This document shows, piece after piece, positions 45,732 to 55,257 of a DNA stretch of 64,000 bases; within the stretch, counting starts at the first letter, position 1, and each line of letters opens with the position of its first letter. The position numbers and the translations under genes were made by a program. The stretch is from Vreelandella neptunia. GTDB lineage: Bacteria; Pseudomonadota; Gammaproteobacteria; Pseudomonadales; Halomonadaceae. Location: assembly GCF_022489065.1 (NCBI RefSeq), contig NZ_JAKVTW010000004.1, forward strand, positions 1-64,000, written 5' to 3'. The notes beneath the pieces are model-generated. The model was not told the origin of the DNA. It did not search any database and saw nothing but the letters and a program-made list of their open reading frames with translations.

Positions 45732-47423
45732 ATGGACGTAAAACGACTTTTATTACTGATTCCACTAGCCGTACTTGCGTATCTGCTAGTCGTCCAGTGG
45801 AATCAGGATTACGGGCAGCCGAATTACGATTCAGTGCCTGAGACGACTCAACGCAGCAACGCCGCTCCTCCCAGCGATATGGAGGATGGCGAAGGCGGCT
45901 TAGCGGTACCGAGCTCATCTACACAGCAAGATGCGGTAGGTGAAGGTATTCCTGACGATAGCGAAAGCGAGACGTCGAGCCGCGATTTCATAGCCGTGAC
46001 TACCGATGTTCTTGATGTGCGCATTGATCCACACGGTGGCGATATTGTTTATGCTGCATTACCGCAGCACAAACTTTCCCTCGACTCAGAGCGTAACTAT
46101 GTCCTGCTGTCAGATAACAGTAGCCGCAGCTACGTGGCCCGTTCAGGCCTCCAGCTTGATGGCCAAGCAAGCCGTATTGCGTTTACGCCCGAAAATTCAG
46201 AGTATCGTTTAGGCGATAATGACGACGAGCTAAGCGTTGATCTAACCGCCGATGTAAATGGCGTTGAGGTGATTAAGCGCCTTACTTTTGAACGTGGCAG
46301 CTACGCGGTCAATGTCAATTACTACCTAGCCAATAACACTGATGCGCCTATTAGCGCGCGCTTTATTGGTCAGTTGGCACGTGACAATAGCCCTGACCCC
46401 TCCAGCGGTGTATCAATGGGGATGAACTCCTACCTAGGGGCTGCTTACTCAACGCCGGATGCGCGCTACGAGAAGATCGACTTTGATGACATTCAAGGTA
46501 GTAACTTTGAAAACCGTGAAGCACAAGGGGGCTGGATTGCCATTATTCAGCACTACTTTGTCTCGGCATGGGCACCTCAGCAGGACCAGCAGAATCTTTA
46601 CTACGTCACGACGGATTCAAGCAACCGTAACGTCGTAGCCTTTGCTGGCCCTACCAGTTCTGTTGCCGCAGAAGGCGAAGCTACGTTAGGTGCTACCCTC
46701 TACATGGGTCCTAAAGTACAAGACTACCTAGAGCAAGTAGCACCGAATCTACGTTTAACCGTCGATTACGGCTGGCTATGGTTTATCGCTAACCCGCTTT
46801 TCTGGCTACTGGATAAAATCCACGATGTCGTCGGTAACTGGGGCTGGTCAATCGTTCTGCTAACCGTACTGGTTAAGACCGTGCTGTTCCCACTTTCAGC
46901 CAAAGCGTACAAGTCCATGGCACGGATGCGTAAGCTTGGACCTGAAATGCAGCGTCTGAAAGAGATGTATGGTGACGACCGGCAAAAAATGTCACAAGAG
47001 ATGATGAAGTTCTACCAGAAGGAGAAGATCAATCCACTGGGGGGCTGTCTACCTATTGTGATTCAGATGCCCGTTTTCATCGCCCTGTACTGGATGCTGC
47101 TGGAATCGGTTGAACTGCGTCATGCGCCGTTTATGTTCTGGATTCAAGATCTATCGGTGAAGGATCCACTCTTCATCTTGCCAATACTGATGGGTATTTC
47201 GATGTTCGTTCAGCAGATGTTGAACCCGACGCCTCCGGATCCAATGCAGGCGAAGATTATGAAGATGCTACCCATCATCTTTACCTTCTTCTTCCTGTGG
47301 TTCCCAGCCGGTCTGGTCATCTACTGGGTGGTCAACAACATCATTTCGGTGGCGCAGCAGTACTACATTACGCGCAAAATCGAAAACGATCCGAACGTCG
47401 GTAAAGGGTTAAAAACTAAGTAG
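45732..47423 (+). CDS. yidC: Membrane protein insertase YidC
   Basis: Inserts and folds inner-membrane proteins, alone or with SecYEG. 563 aa, gram-negative type: N-terminal membrane segment (LLLLIPLAVLAYLLVVQW), a large periplasmic beta domain (about residues 85-340), and the five-helix core starting YGWLWFIANPLFWLLDKIH with the conserved cytoplasmic loop and the NPLGGCLPIVIQMPVFIALYWML helix (by position). The acidic linker after TM1 is rich in Asp/Glu/Ser. Ended by a GC-rich terminator. Confidence 0.97.
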   Translation: MDVKRLLLLIPLAVLAYLLVVQWNQDYGQPNYDSVPETTQRSNAAPPSDMEDGEGGLAVPSSSTQQDAVGEGIPDDSESETSSRDFIAVTTDVLDVRIDPHGGDIVYAALPQHKLSLDSERNYVLLSDNSSRSYVARSGLQLDGQASRIAFTPENSEYRLGDNDDELSVDLTADVNGVEVIKRLTFERGSYAVNVNYYLANNTDAPISARFIGQLARDNSPDPSSGVSMGMNSYLGAAYSTPDARYEKIDFDDIQGSNFENREAQGGWIAIIQHYFVSAWAPQQDQQNLYYVTTDSSNRNVVAFAGPTSSVAAEGEATLGATLYMGPKVQDYLEQVAPNLRLTVDYGWLWFIANPLFWLLDKIHDVVGNWGWSIVLLTVLVKTVLFPLSAKAYKSMARMRKLGPEMQRLKEMYGDDRQKMSQEMMKFYQKEKINPLGGCLPIVIQMPVFIALYWMLLESVELRHAPFMFWIQDLSVKDPLFILPILMGISMFVQQMLNPTPPDPMQAKIMKMLPIIFTFFFLWFPAGLVIYWVVNNIISVAQQYYITRKIENDPNVGKGLKTK

Positions 47424-47470
47424 GTAAAAGCTTAGCAGTTAAAAACCCAGCAATCCGCCGTTTTAATTAG

Positions 47471-47510
47471 CGCCTTCAGACCCCCGCCTTGAGCGGGGGT
47501 CTGGCGTTTT
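47471..47510 (+). terminator. Terminator after yidC
   Basis: CAGACCCCCGC (47477-47487) and GCGGGGGTCTG (47493-47503), flanked by CGCC/GGCG pairing and followed by TTTT. Loop CTTGA. Confidence 0.85.
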
Positions 47511-47575
47511 AAGGCCGAAAAATTCACACTAGGTCGATCCATTTCGTTACCTGCCAATTTAAAAAGAGATTCACC

Positions 47576-48946
47576 ATGGCCGAACGCCTTTATACGCCTG
47601 ACACCATTGCGGCATTGGCAACGCCACCCGGTCGGGGCGGTGTGGGTATTATCCGCGTCTCTGGCCCTACTTGCCGCGAGATCGCTCAAGCCATGGTTGG
47701 GCATTGCCCTGCCCCGCGTTACGCTCACTATGGCCCCTTCCAGGGCGCTGAAGGCAGCCTTGATGAAGGCATTGCTGTTTTCTTTAATGGCCCTCACTCG
47801 TTTACCGGCGAAGACGTTCTGGAGCTCCAAGGGCATGGCGGTCCGATTATCATGGATATGCTGCTTGAGCGCTGTGTGGCATTGGGAGCCCGCTTGGCGC
47901 GGCCGGGTGAATTTTCCGAGCGCGCTTTTTTAAACGACAAGCTTGATCTGGCCCAGGCCGAAGCGATTGCGGATTTAATCGATGCAACGTCACGTTCAGC
48001 GGCAGAAAACGCCGTGCGCTCGCTGCAAGGGGAGTTTTCAAAGCGCGTATCAGCGCTGGTAGAGCGGCTGATTGAACTACGCGTCTATGTTGAAGCGGCG
48101 ATCGACTTCCCTGAAGAAGAGATCGACTTTCTTGCCGATGGCCATGTTGCGCAGCACTTAAACAGTGTCCAGCAAGCGTTAGGCGATGTGCGTCAAGCGG
48201 CAGGCCAAGGGGCATTGCTGCGCGAAGGGATGAACGTGGTCATTGCAGGACGCCCCAATGCGGGTAAATCCAGCCTATTGAATGCCCTGACAGAACAAGA
48301 TACCGCCATTGTGACCGAGATCGCTGGCACCACCCGGGACGTGCTGCGTGAACACATTCATATCGACGGTATGCCGTTGCATATTATCGACACCGCCGGG
48401 CTGCGCGATACGCCCGATGCAGTTGAGAAGATTGGTGTCGCTCGTGCATGGGTAGAGATAGAAAAAGCTGATCGTGTCTTACTATTGGTAGATGCAAGCA
48501 CCACTGCGTCCACTGACCCCATGACCATCTGGCCCGAGTTTGTTGCTCGCCTTCCTGATCAAAGCCGCTTAACCCTGGTGCGCAATAAGATCGATACCAG
48601 TGCTGAACCGGCGGGCATTGATTTATCCACAACCACGCCCATCGTCAGGCTATCGGCAAAAACCGGCACGGGTGTGGATAACTTAAAAGCGCATCTAAAA
48701 GATGTGATGGGCTTTGCTGCCACCACTGAGGGTCGCTTCTCTGCCCGTCGACGGCATCTGGACGCCTTAGACCGTGCAATGGCTGCCCTGGATACAGGCC
48801 GAGCTCAGCTCGATGGCTACGGCGCAGGAGAGCTGCTTGCGGAAGATCTTCGCGACGCCCAACAGGCTTTGGGAGAGATCACCGGCGAATTCAGTGCCGA
48901 TGATTTACTGGGTGAGATCTTTGGCAGCTTTTGTATCGGTAAATGA
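47576..48946 (+). CDS. mnmE: tRNA modification GTPase MnmE
   Basis: With MnmG makes the 5-carboxymethylaminomethyl modification of wobble uridine. 456 aa: N-terminal folate-binding domain ([22 protein letters not shown]), helical domain, G domain with [26 protein letters not shown] and NKID, and the C-terminal CIGK whose cysteine is essential in homologues. mnmG, adjacent in many relatives, is 14.3 kb downstream here. Two exact DnaA boxes lie inside this gene (48623-48631, 48673-48681). Confidence 0.97.
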   Translation: MAERLYTPDTIAALATPPGRGGVGIIRVSGPTCREIAQAMVGHCPAPRYAHYGPFQGAEGSLDEGIAVFFNGPHSFTGEDVLELQGHGGPIIMDMLLERCVALGARLARPGEFSERAFLNDKLDLAQAEAIADLIDATSRSAAENAVRSLQGEFSKRVSALVERLIELRVYVEAAIDFPEEEIDFLADGHVAQHLNSVQQALGDVRQAAGQGALLREGMNVVIAGRPNAGKSSLLNALTEQDTAIVTEIAGTTRDVLREHIHIDGMPLHIIDTAGLRDTPDAVEKIGVARAWVEIEKADRVLLLVDASTTASTDPMTIWPEFVARLPDQSRLTLVRNKIDTSAEPAGIDLSTTTPIVRLSAKTGTGVDNLKAHLKDVMGFAATTEGRFSARRRHLDALDRAMAALDTGRAQLDGYGAGELLAEDLRDAQQALGEITGEFSADDLLGEIFGSFCIGK

Positions 48947-48967
48947 TAGCGCGACTCTTTCCAACAA

Positions 48968-49813
48968 CTACTCCCTCACCCACCACTCCGCCTGATAGCG
49001 GGTATCGGTGCCGAGCAGCGGTGTGATTTCTTCCATCGCTGCGGCAATGCGCTGATCCAGACCCCAAGGAGGATTAATCACTAACATACCGCTGCCGAAC
49101 ATGCCGTGGGCCTGCTCACCAGGTTCGCGCAGCAGCAGTTCACTGCGCCATATTTTGCGTACGCCGCTCTCTTTTAAGGCGGTTAATAGCGTGAGATGGT
49201 GGTCAGAAGGCAGTAACGGGTACCAAATCAATACCACACCATGGCGCGCTTTCTCATGGGTGTAAACGACGGTATCGGCAACTTCCTGGTACTCCACCTT
49301 GCGCTCATAGCTGGGGTCAATGAGTACGCATATGCGGGGCGTTATGGCAGGCAGCATAGCCTCAAGTCCCGCCAGTCCGTCACCAAACACGCGTTGCGCC
49401 CGAGGCGATAAACCTTGGGCGCTTAATTGCTCGTGCTCACCTGGGTGCAGTTCAAATAGTCTCAGTTGATCTTGCTCACGCAGCGAGTGGCTCAACCACC
49501 AAGGAGAACCAGGGTAATGCGTCAATGACGCCGGTGCCTTTTGAGCACTTGTTAATGCCTCTTTCCAGGCGTTTAGCAACGGATCATTCAATCCCGCACG
49601 GGCCTGCCACAGTGGCCAAATGCCCTCGCGATACTCTTGCAAGCGCTGAGTCTCAGGAGCCTCAAGCGGATATAGCCCTCTACCAGCATGAGTATCCACA
49701 TATGTAATAGCGGTTTTTTTACGTAATAAGTAGTCAATCACCGCATAAAGCGTCAGATGTTTATGCACATCGGCAAAATTACCGGCATGGTAGGCATGTT
49801 GGTAAGACAGCAT
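48968..49813 (-). CDS. rlmJ: 23S rRNA (adenine-2030-N6)-methyltransferase
   Basis: 281 aa, matching RlmJ (E. coli 280). The N-terminal YQHAYHAGNFADVHKHLTL, the SAM-site segment YVDTHAGRGLYPLEAPET and the catalytic DPSYERK (a DPPY-type motif) are present. It converges on mnmE with about 20 bases between. Upstream is the OmpA-family gene, separated by a terminator. Confidence 0.94.
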   Translation of the reverse strand: MLSYQHAYHAGNFADVHKHLTLYAVIDYLLRKKTAITYVDTHAGRGLYPLEAPETQRLQEYREGIWPLWQARAGLNDPLLNAWKEALTSAQKAPASLTHYPGSPWWLSHSLREQDQLRLFELHPGEHEQLSAQGLSPRAQRVFGDGLAGLEAMLPAITPRICVLIDPSYERKVEYQEVADTVVYTHEKARHGVVLIWYPLLPSDHHLTLLTALKESGVRKIWRSELLLREPGEQAHGMFGSGMLVINPPWGLDQRIAAAMEEITPLLGTDTRYQAEWWVRE

Positions 49814-49835
49814 AGAGACTCATCGACAGTTATAT

Positions 49836-49869
49836 GAAAAAAGCCCGCTATGTGAGCATAGCGGGCTTT
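49836..49869 (-). terminator. Terminator of the OmpA-family gene
   Basis: AAAGCCCGCTATG (49840-49852), loop TGAG, CATAGCGGGCTTT (49857-49869), preceded on the plus strand by an A-run that gives TTTTTT on the minus strand. Confidence 0.88.
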
Positions 49870-49908
49870 AAGCGGCAATAGCCAGGTTAACCTAATAGTG
49901 TATTAGGC

Positions 49909-50583
49909 TTAGCCCTGACCATTTCCTGTTGGGGTTAAGGTAATTTCTACACGGCGGTTCTGGGCACGGCCCTGCTCATTGTCGTTGCTCGCGACCGGCT
50001 GAGTGGCGCCATAGCCAGAGGTGTTAAGGCGCGACGATGAAACACCGTTCTGTGTTAAATAACCACCCACAGCTTGGGCACGGCGCTCAGACAGTTGCTG
50101 GTTATAACTGGCCTGGCCAGTGCTATCGGTATGACCTGCGATGTTAACGCGAGTATCTTGGTACTCGGTGAGCACGCTAGCGACTTCATTGAGGGAACTA
50201 CGTGCTTCGCTCGTCAGATCGGCAGAATCAAAACCAAAGGTAACGCCACTGGGCATATTGAGCACAATGTCGTCGCCACGGCGATCGATCTCAATACGTG
50301 AGCCCTGCAAGTTCTCACGTAGCTGCTGCTCTTGGCGATCCATATAGACACCAATGCCCGCACCGGCTGCTGCACCTACGGCCGCACCAATCAGCGCACG
50401 GTCGCGGCGGCTGGTACTACCATCGCCAGACAGAGCACCTGCAGCAGCCCCCACAGCGGCCCCAATACCAGAACCCATCGCGGTGCTAGAGCGTTGCGTT
50501 TGGCCACCGTAAGGATCCGATGTGGCGCAACCTGCTACTAAAATAGCGGCTGCCAGCGGTGTCAGTAGTCGAGAAATACGCAT
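49909..50583 (-). CDS. OmpA-family outer membrane lipoprotein (YiaD-like)
   Basis: 224 aa: a lipoprotein signal ending in the lipobox LVAGC (Cys at about residue 19), two glycine-zipper stretches (GSGIGAAVGAAAGALSG and IGAAVGAAAGAGIGVYMD), then a C-terminal OmpA peptidoglycan-binding domain with NIAGHTDSTGQASYNQQLSERRA (by position about 150-172). It likely tethers the outer membrane to the wall. The zipper plus OmpA arrangement is that of E. coli YiaD. The GTG one codon earlier is ignored. It stands alone with its own terminator. Confidence 0.9.
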   Translation of the reverse strand: MRISRLLTPLAAAILVAGCATSDPYGGQTQRSSTAMGSGIGAAVGAAAGALSGDGSTSRRDRALIGAAVGAAAGAGIGVYMDRQEQQLRENLQGSRIEIDRRGDDIVLNMPSGVTFGFDSADLTSEARSSLNEVASVLTEYQDTRVNIAGHTDSTGQASYNQQLSERRAQAVGGYLTQNGVSSSRLNTSGYGATQPVASNDNEQGRAQNRRVEITLTPTGNGQG

Positions 50584-50630
50584 CACTCACTCCTTGTTTA
50601 TGTTCGAAACATCTTTTTATTCATTACTGG

Positions 50631-51815
50631 TCAATCTTCACTAATTAAAGCCAGCAACTCATTCAAGAATAATAGACCTTGAGGCGATGCACGCAGCTTT
50701 TCAGGCATTTGCATCAAAAGTCCTTTTTTCTCGGCGGTTTGTAAACGCATCAGTAACATATCAGAAGAGAGCCCGGTATTGGCTTTCCATGTCTCCAGCG
50801 TCACACCCTCAATGAGTCGCAAAGCGTTCATAGCGAACTCCAACGGCAGCTCATACGCTTTTATCACCTGCTTACCGGCTATAAAGCCTCGCAGGTCATC
50901 CATGCGTTTTAAATAAGCATCCGGCTGGCGGGTTTTCCAACGCCGCTCAATGCGCCACTCACCGTTTTGGTCAATATGGCTTAACTTGCCATGGGCACCC
51001 GCACCAATCCCAAGATAATCACCAAACTGCCAGTAGTTAAGGTTATGCCGACTTTGCTGGTCAGTAGTGGCGTAGGCTGAAATTTCGTAGTGCTTAAATC
51101 CAGCCTTCTCCAAAAGCTGATGACCGCTGTCCTGGATATCCCAGAGTGCTTCTTCTTCAGGCAACGTCGGTGGATGGGAGTGAAAGGCCGTATTCGGCTC
51201 AAGGGTAAGCTGATACCAGGAGAGATGCTCCGGCGCTAATGACAACGCTTGAGCAATATCGTCCATTGCCAGTTGAGGTGTCTGACCGGGCAAGCCGTGC
51301 ATTAAATCAATATTAATGTTGGTAAAGCCCGCCTGACGCGCTTGGGCTACCGCAGTGATCGCTTCATCGCCACTGTGAATACGCCCTAGCGCATGCAACT
51401 GGTCGGGCTGAAAACTTTGAATACCCAGCGAAAGGCGATTAATGCCAGCGTTTCGGTAGCCAATGAAACGTGCCTGCTCCGTAGTACCAGGATTGGCCTC
51501 TAAGGTAATCTCAATACCGTTAGCAAAAGGCAAACGGGCTTCAATCTCGCTCAGTAAACGGTCATAAAATGCAGGCGACAGCAGGCTGGGTGTTCCACCG
51601 CCAATAAAGATGGTTTGAATTTCGCGGCCAGCCGCCAGGACAAGATCGCTATCCAGGTCTTGTAACAAAGCCTTAAGATAAGCGGATTCAGGCAAATCGC
51701 GAGGCGTAAAGCCGTGTGTCCCCGGCTCATGGGAATTAAAGTCACAATATGGGCATTTGCGTACACACCAGGGCGTGTGGATATAAAGAGATAGCGGCGG
51801 CAGCGTATCAGCCAT
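50631..51815 (-). CDS. hemW: Heme chaperone HemW (radical SAM)
   Basis: Radical-SAM family protein once annotated as coproporphyrinogen oxidase (HemN-like), now seen as a heme-carrying chaperone. 394 aa with the cluster motif CVRKCPYCDF (Cx3Cx2C), GGGTPSLL, ITLEANPGTTE, RLSLGIQSFQ and the HemN C-terminal domain. It has no N-terminal extension of true HemN (the essential extra cysteine is not there), supporting HemW. It overlaps rdgB by eight bases; rdgB-hemW is the usual pair. Confidence 0.93.
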   Translation of the reverse strand: MADTLPPLSLYIHTPWCVRKCPYCDFNSHEPGTHGFTPRDLPESAYLKALLQDLDSDLVLAAGREIQTIFIGGGTPSLLSPAFYDRLLSEIEARLPFANGIEITLEANPGTTEQARFIGYRNAGINRLSLGIQSFQPDQLHALGRIHSGDEAITAVAQARQAGFTNINIDLMHGLPGQTPQLAMDDIAQALSLAPEHLSWYQLTLEPNTAFHSHPPTLPEEEALWDIQDSGHQLLEKAGFKHYEISAYATTDQQSRHNLNYWQFGDYLGIGAGAHGKLSHIDQNGEWRIERRWKTRQPDAYLKRMDDLRGFIAGKQVIKAYELPLEFAMNALRLIEGVTLETWKANTGLSSDMLLMRLQTAEKKGLLMQMPEKLRASPQGLLFLNELLALISED

Positions 51816-52416
51816 GCGCCACCTTCAATAGCTCCACCAATCCTTGCAACGCACGTCCACGGTGACTAAGGCGGTTTTTGCTTTCACTGGGCAGCTCGGC
51901 AACACTCATTCCCTGATCCGGTAGCCAGAAAAGTGGATCGTAGCCAAACCCCTCTTTCCCCCTCGGATGGGCGAGAATCTCGCCTTCCCAACTGCGCTGC
52001 ACAATCACCGGTACAGGGTCTTTGGGGTGTCGCAAATAAACGAGTACACACCAATAGCGGCCACTGCGCTGCCCTTCGGCGTAGTCACTTAACGCAGCTA
52101 ATAACGTTTCGTTATTTTTCTCATCGCTTTTAGGTTCACCACCATAGCGTGCGGAGTAAATGCCCGGAGCACCTTGCAGTGCATCCACCTCAAGACCGGA
52201 ATCGTCTGCTAAGGCAGGTAACCCACTGATAAGGCTAGCTTCTCGGGCTTTTAATAACGCATTTTCGACAAATGTTAATCCTGTTTCTTCGACTTCAGTA
52301 ACGCCAAAGTCCGCCTGAGGACGCACATCGAAGCCTAGTGGCGACAGTAATTGATTGAATTCTCGTAACTTTCCAGCATTCCCGCTCGCTAGGACAAGGG
52401 TATTAACTGATGCCAT
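51808..52416 (-). CDS. rdgB: XTP/dITP diphosphatase (RdgB/HAM1)
   Basis: House-cleaning pyrophosphatase that destroys ITP, dITP and XTP. The 202-aa protein begins TLVLASGNAGKLREFN, has the LADDSGLEVDALQGAPGIYSARY block (about 70-92, active-site Asp) and ends with GFGYDPLFW, SHRGRALQ. The ATG at 52416 with GGAG eight bases before it is chosen over the GTG further up. Coupled with hemW. Upstream is an AT-rich 275-base gap shared with the divergent CsgD-like gene. Confidence 0.95.
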   Translation of the reverse strand: MASVNTLVLASGNAGKLREFNQLLSPLGFDVRPQADFGVTEVEETGLTFVENALLKAREASLISGLPALADDSGLEVDALQGAPGIYSARYGGEPKSDEKNNETLLAALSDYAEGQRSGRYWCVLVYLRHPKDPVPVIVQRSWEGEILAHPRGKEGFGYDPLFWLPDQGMSVAELPSESKNRLSHRGRALQGLVELLKVAHG

Positions 52417-52691
52417 GACACGCACTCCAAACAGTAGAGCATCAGTTTACGCGCTCATCGAACGTATCAAAAGCCAGCAAAATGTTACTCAACGTATCTT
52501 CAGGATAAATCCATAGCCTAAAAAAATAAAATATTTCCTTTCTTTTCAATAAATTATGGTTTCGTCTAGATTTTGAAATTTTTCTTCATTACTTTATCCA
52601 TTATTTTGATAACATAACTTTACAAATTGTGCCTTATAAGCAACACTACAAATATCACTTGCTGACTCTTTCTTTATATGAGGATTATTTA

Positions 52692-53384
52692 ATGTCGCAA
52701 GAAAAACCTACTGGATCGGTATATATCATTACCGAAAAAAGCTCGCAGGTTCAGCTATTTGCTGAATATTTAAGCGATCATACTGGCTGCCCAATACATA
52801 TTCACTCACCTAGTATACCGCTACCTTCCTCTGTAACTGGTAGCGCATTAATCCTCATTGATAGTGATCATATCGGTGTTGATGCCTTACCGGCATGGCA
52901 AGAAAAATTGCCACAAGCGATGGCAAAAGTGCCATTAGCTGCTATCAATATCAGTGATATGGATCATGCTTTGGAAGCCCTTTCATGCGCTCAATTAAAA
53001 GGGGTTTTTTATCGCAACGAAAGTCTTGAGGTTATTTGCAAAGGTATTCACGCTTTATTAGGCGGCCAGCTGTGGATGTCTAGAGATTTGATGGCTCGTT
53101 TAATCATTTTTTATCGCAAATACCAAAGTAATGCTTTTCGTCCTGCTTGTGGGCTAACCAATAGAGAAATGGAAATTATTTCCCTGTTGAGCACAGGTTC
53201 ATCAAATCAACAAATTGCTGAAAAATTGTTTGTTAGTGAACACACTGTAAAATCACATTTATACAATATTTTTCGTAAAATTAATGTTCATAACCGTATT
53301 CAAGCTCTTAACTGGATTCATCAAAATTTAGGGCCAATTTTACCTAACATTGAAACTGCTCGTAGCCTGCAGTCAAAACATTAA
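52692..53384 (+). CDS. LuxR-family transcriptional regulator, CsgD-like
   Basis: 230 aa resembling E. coli CsgD, the master regulator of curli and cellulose in biofilms. The N-terminal receiver-like domain lacks a clear phospho-Asp set; the block KGVFYRNESLEVICKGIHALLGGQLWMSRDLMARL parallels CsgD (by position, about 115-150). The C-terminal LuxR helix-turn-helix is complete (LTNREMEIISLLSTGSSNQQIAEKLFVSEHTVKSHLYNIFRKI, about 165-207). The gene and its surroundings (about 52440-53500) are AT-rich compared with neighbours, hinting at acquisition. No curli genes are nearby, so it is an orphan regulator here. AGGAT site before ATG 52692. Confidence 0.86.
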   Translation: MSQEKPTGSVYIITEKSSQVQLFAEYLSDHTGCPIHIHSPSIPLPSSVTGSALILIDSDHIGVDALPAWQEKLPQAMAKVPLAAINISDMDHALEALSCAQLKGVFYRNESLEVICKGIHALLGGQLWMSRDLMARLIIFYRKYQSNAFRPACGLTNREMEIISLLSTGSSNQQIAEKLFVSEHTVKSHLYNIFRKINVHNRIQALNWIHQNLGPILPNIETARSLQSKH

Positions 53385-53452
53385 AAAATTATTAATAGTA
53401 AAAAAAACAATGACCAAATAACCATTAACTTGTTATTTATTTAATATAAAGT

Positions 53453-53483
53453 AAAGCCACCCCCCATCCTTTAGGGTGGCTTT
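53453..53483 (+). terminator. Hairpin between the CsgD-like gene and the secreted unknown gene
   Basis: AAAGCCACCC (53453-53462) and GGGTGGCTTT (53474-53483). It lies about 70 bases after the regulator's stop. The T-run is weak on both sides; could serve both convergent genes. Confidence 0.6.
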
Positions 53484-53499
53484 GAATTATAAATAATTA

Positions 53500-53835
53500 T
53501 TAATTAATCATCAGCGTTAATGTACCTCCAGCCCCCTGAGTAGATGAATGCGACCGGTTGCTACCTTTTTGAATATCGACTTCTAATCGCTCGTCATCGC
53601 TTAACAGTTTCACGCTGCCTTCAAGCTCAGTACCGGTAAAAGTGTACTCCGCAGGTACGGTGCCACTCTCCTCAACGTGCTCGGTGGTTTCGCCTTCGTG
53701 GGTAATCCGCCAATGGGCAGAAAACTCTGCGCCTGGCGAACCGCTCATGGTGATATGGATCTGGGTCATGTCCTGCTCCTGAGGCGTCTGTGCAGCTAGT
53801 GGGAAGCAAGCTGCCAATCCCACTGCGCAAATCAT
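53500..53835 (-). CDS. Small secreted hypothetical protein
   Basis: 111 aa with a signal peptide (ICAVGLAACFPLAAQ, cleavage likely after AAQ at about residue 16) and a mature part rich in Thr, Ser, Gly and Glu, predicted to be beta-rich (ITMSGSPGAEFSAHWRI, ending GGTLTLMIN). I do not recognise a family. The ATG at 53835 follows a TTG-started extension of three codons. It converges on the CsgD-like regulator, so it is not in its operon; a periplasmic or extracellular role is likely only because of the signal. Confidence 0.68.
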   Translation of the reverse strand: MICAVGLAACFPLAAQTPQEQDMTQIHITMSGSPGAEFSAHWRITHEGETTEHVEESGTVPAEYTFTGTELEGSVKLLSDDERLEVDIQKGSNRSHSSTQGAGGTLTLMIN

Positions 53836-53883
53836 GTATCGCAAGCCGTTGTTCGTACCATAGATATGGATTTCAGCTAACCG

Positions 53884-53910
53884 AAGAGCCGCTCTAAGGG
53901 AGCGGCTCTT
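53884..53910 (-). terminator. Hairpin downstream of hemL
   Basis: AAGAGCCGCTC (53884-53894) and GAGCGGCTCTT (53900-53910), an 11-bp stem around a five-base loop, 30 bases after the hemL stop on the minus strand. T-run weak, so moderate confidence. Confidence 0.65.
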
Positions 53911-53940
53911 GCAGTATAGCGGGCTTTACGTTACTTGCCG

Positions 53941-55221
53941 TTACATGACGGCAAAGGCTTTTTCGGCTGCATCCAGCGTGAACTGAATATCTTCCGGCGT
54001 ATGGGCGCTAGACATAAAACCCGCCTCAAAAGCAGAAGGCGCCAAGTAAACGCCGTGATCAAGCATCGAACCAAAGAAGCGCCGGAAAGCATCCGGATTG
54101 CAGGCTGTGGCTTGGGCAAAGTTATCCACACGGCTTTGTGAGGTGAAGAAGAGCCCAAACATGCCGCCTGCGGACTGCGTTATCATCGGCACTCGTGCAG
54201 CATTAGCTCGCTCTTGAAGGCCTGTACACAGAGTATTGACCCGCTGAGTGAGCGCATCATGGAAACCTGGCACACGAAGCTTTGTGAGTAGCGCAACACC
54301 CGCCGCCATGGCCAGCGGATTACCCGACAAGGTGCCTGCTTGGTAAACCGGTCCTAGGGGTGAAATATTTTGCATAATATCGCGCTTACCACCAAACGCG
54401 CCCACCGGCATACCGCCGCCAACAATCTTACCCAGGCAGGTTAAATCGGGGGTGATACCGTAGTGTGCCTGAGCACCACCTAAGGCAACGCGAAAACCGG
54501 TCATCACTTCGTCAAAAATCAATAGGCTGCCGTACTCGTTACATACCCGACGCAGCGTTTCCAGGAAGCCCGGCTGTGGCGGTATACAGTTCATATTGCC
54601 AGCAACGGGCTCAACGATGATGCAAGCAATCTGATCACCGATTTCGCTAAAACACGCTTCAACCCTTTCAGGATCGTTAAATGAGAGTGTAATGGTGTGC
54701 TCAGCCAGCGAAGCAGGTACGCCCGGGGAGCTGGGCTCACCGTGAGTGAGTGCCCCAGAACCCGCTTTTACCAGCAGAGAGTCAGAGTGGCCGTGGTAGT
54801 TACCTTCAAACTTAACGATCTTATCGCGACCAGTGCTACCTCGGGCCAAACGAATTGCGGACATAGTCGCTTCGGTACCCGAGCTGGTCATACGTACCAT
54901 ATCCATGGAAGGGATCATCTCGCAGATCAAATCCGCCATGGTGGTTTCGACAGCGGTAGGGGTACCAAACGACAGGCCATTATCTAACCGTGCTCGTACG
55001 GCAGCCAATACGTCTTGGTCCGCATGCCCAGTGATCATTGGTCCCCAGGAACCCACATAATCCACGTACCGATTACCTTCAACGTCGAATAGAAAGGCGC
55101 CCTGGGCTCGCTCCATAAAGACGGGCGGGCGGTGCAAGCCTTTAAACGCTCGAACGGGTGAATTTACCCCCCCCGGAATATGGCGACTGGCAAGGTCAAA
55201 CAGTTCAGCTGATGTGGTCAT
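53941..55221 (-). CDS. hemL: Glutamate-1-semialdehyde 2,1-aminomutase
   Basis: PLP enzyme forming 5-aminolevulinate, the start of tetrapyrrole synthesis by the C5 route. 426 aa (E. coli 426). Visible are [13 protein letters not shown], the PLP lysine in [36 protein letters not shown] (about 140-158) and FDEVMTGFR. Located between thiD upstream and a hairpin downstream, with hemJ and hemW in the same 6-kb stretch, so several heme genes are near but not clearly one operon. An exact DnaA box TTATCCACA at 54122-54130 lies within it. Confidence 0.96.
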   Translation of the reverse strand: MTTSAELFDLASRHIPGGVNSPVRAFKGLHRPPVFMERAQGAFLFDVEGNRYVDYVGSWGPMITGHADQDVLAAVRARLDNGLSFGTPTAVETTMADLICEMIPSMDMVRMTSSGTEATMSAIRLARGSTGRDKIVKFEGNYHGHSDSLLVKAGSGALTHGEPSSPGVPASLAEHTITLSFNDPERVEACFSEIGDQIACIIVEPVAGNMNCIPPQPGFLETLRRVCNEYGSLLIFDEVMTGFRVALGGAQAHYGITPDLTCLGKIVGGGMPVGAFGGKRDIMQNISPLGPVYQAGTLSGNPLAMAAGVALLTKLRVPGFHDALTQRVNTLCTGLQERANAARVPMITQSAGGMFGLFFTSQSRVDNFAQATACNPDAFRRFFGSMLDHGVYLAPSAFEAGFMSSAHTPEDIQFTLDAAEKAFAVM

Positions 55222-55257
55222 GGCATCCTCTCGGTCAATGGCGTATAGAAGATAGGA

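Noticed and set aside
45614..45841. A 75-codon plus-strand frame between rnpA and yidC, considered as a degenerate yidD
   Set aside because: It overlaps the start of yidC in another frame, and the faint likeness to the YidD cysteine-proline region needs several changes; too weak to call a pseudogene.
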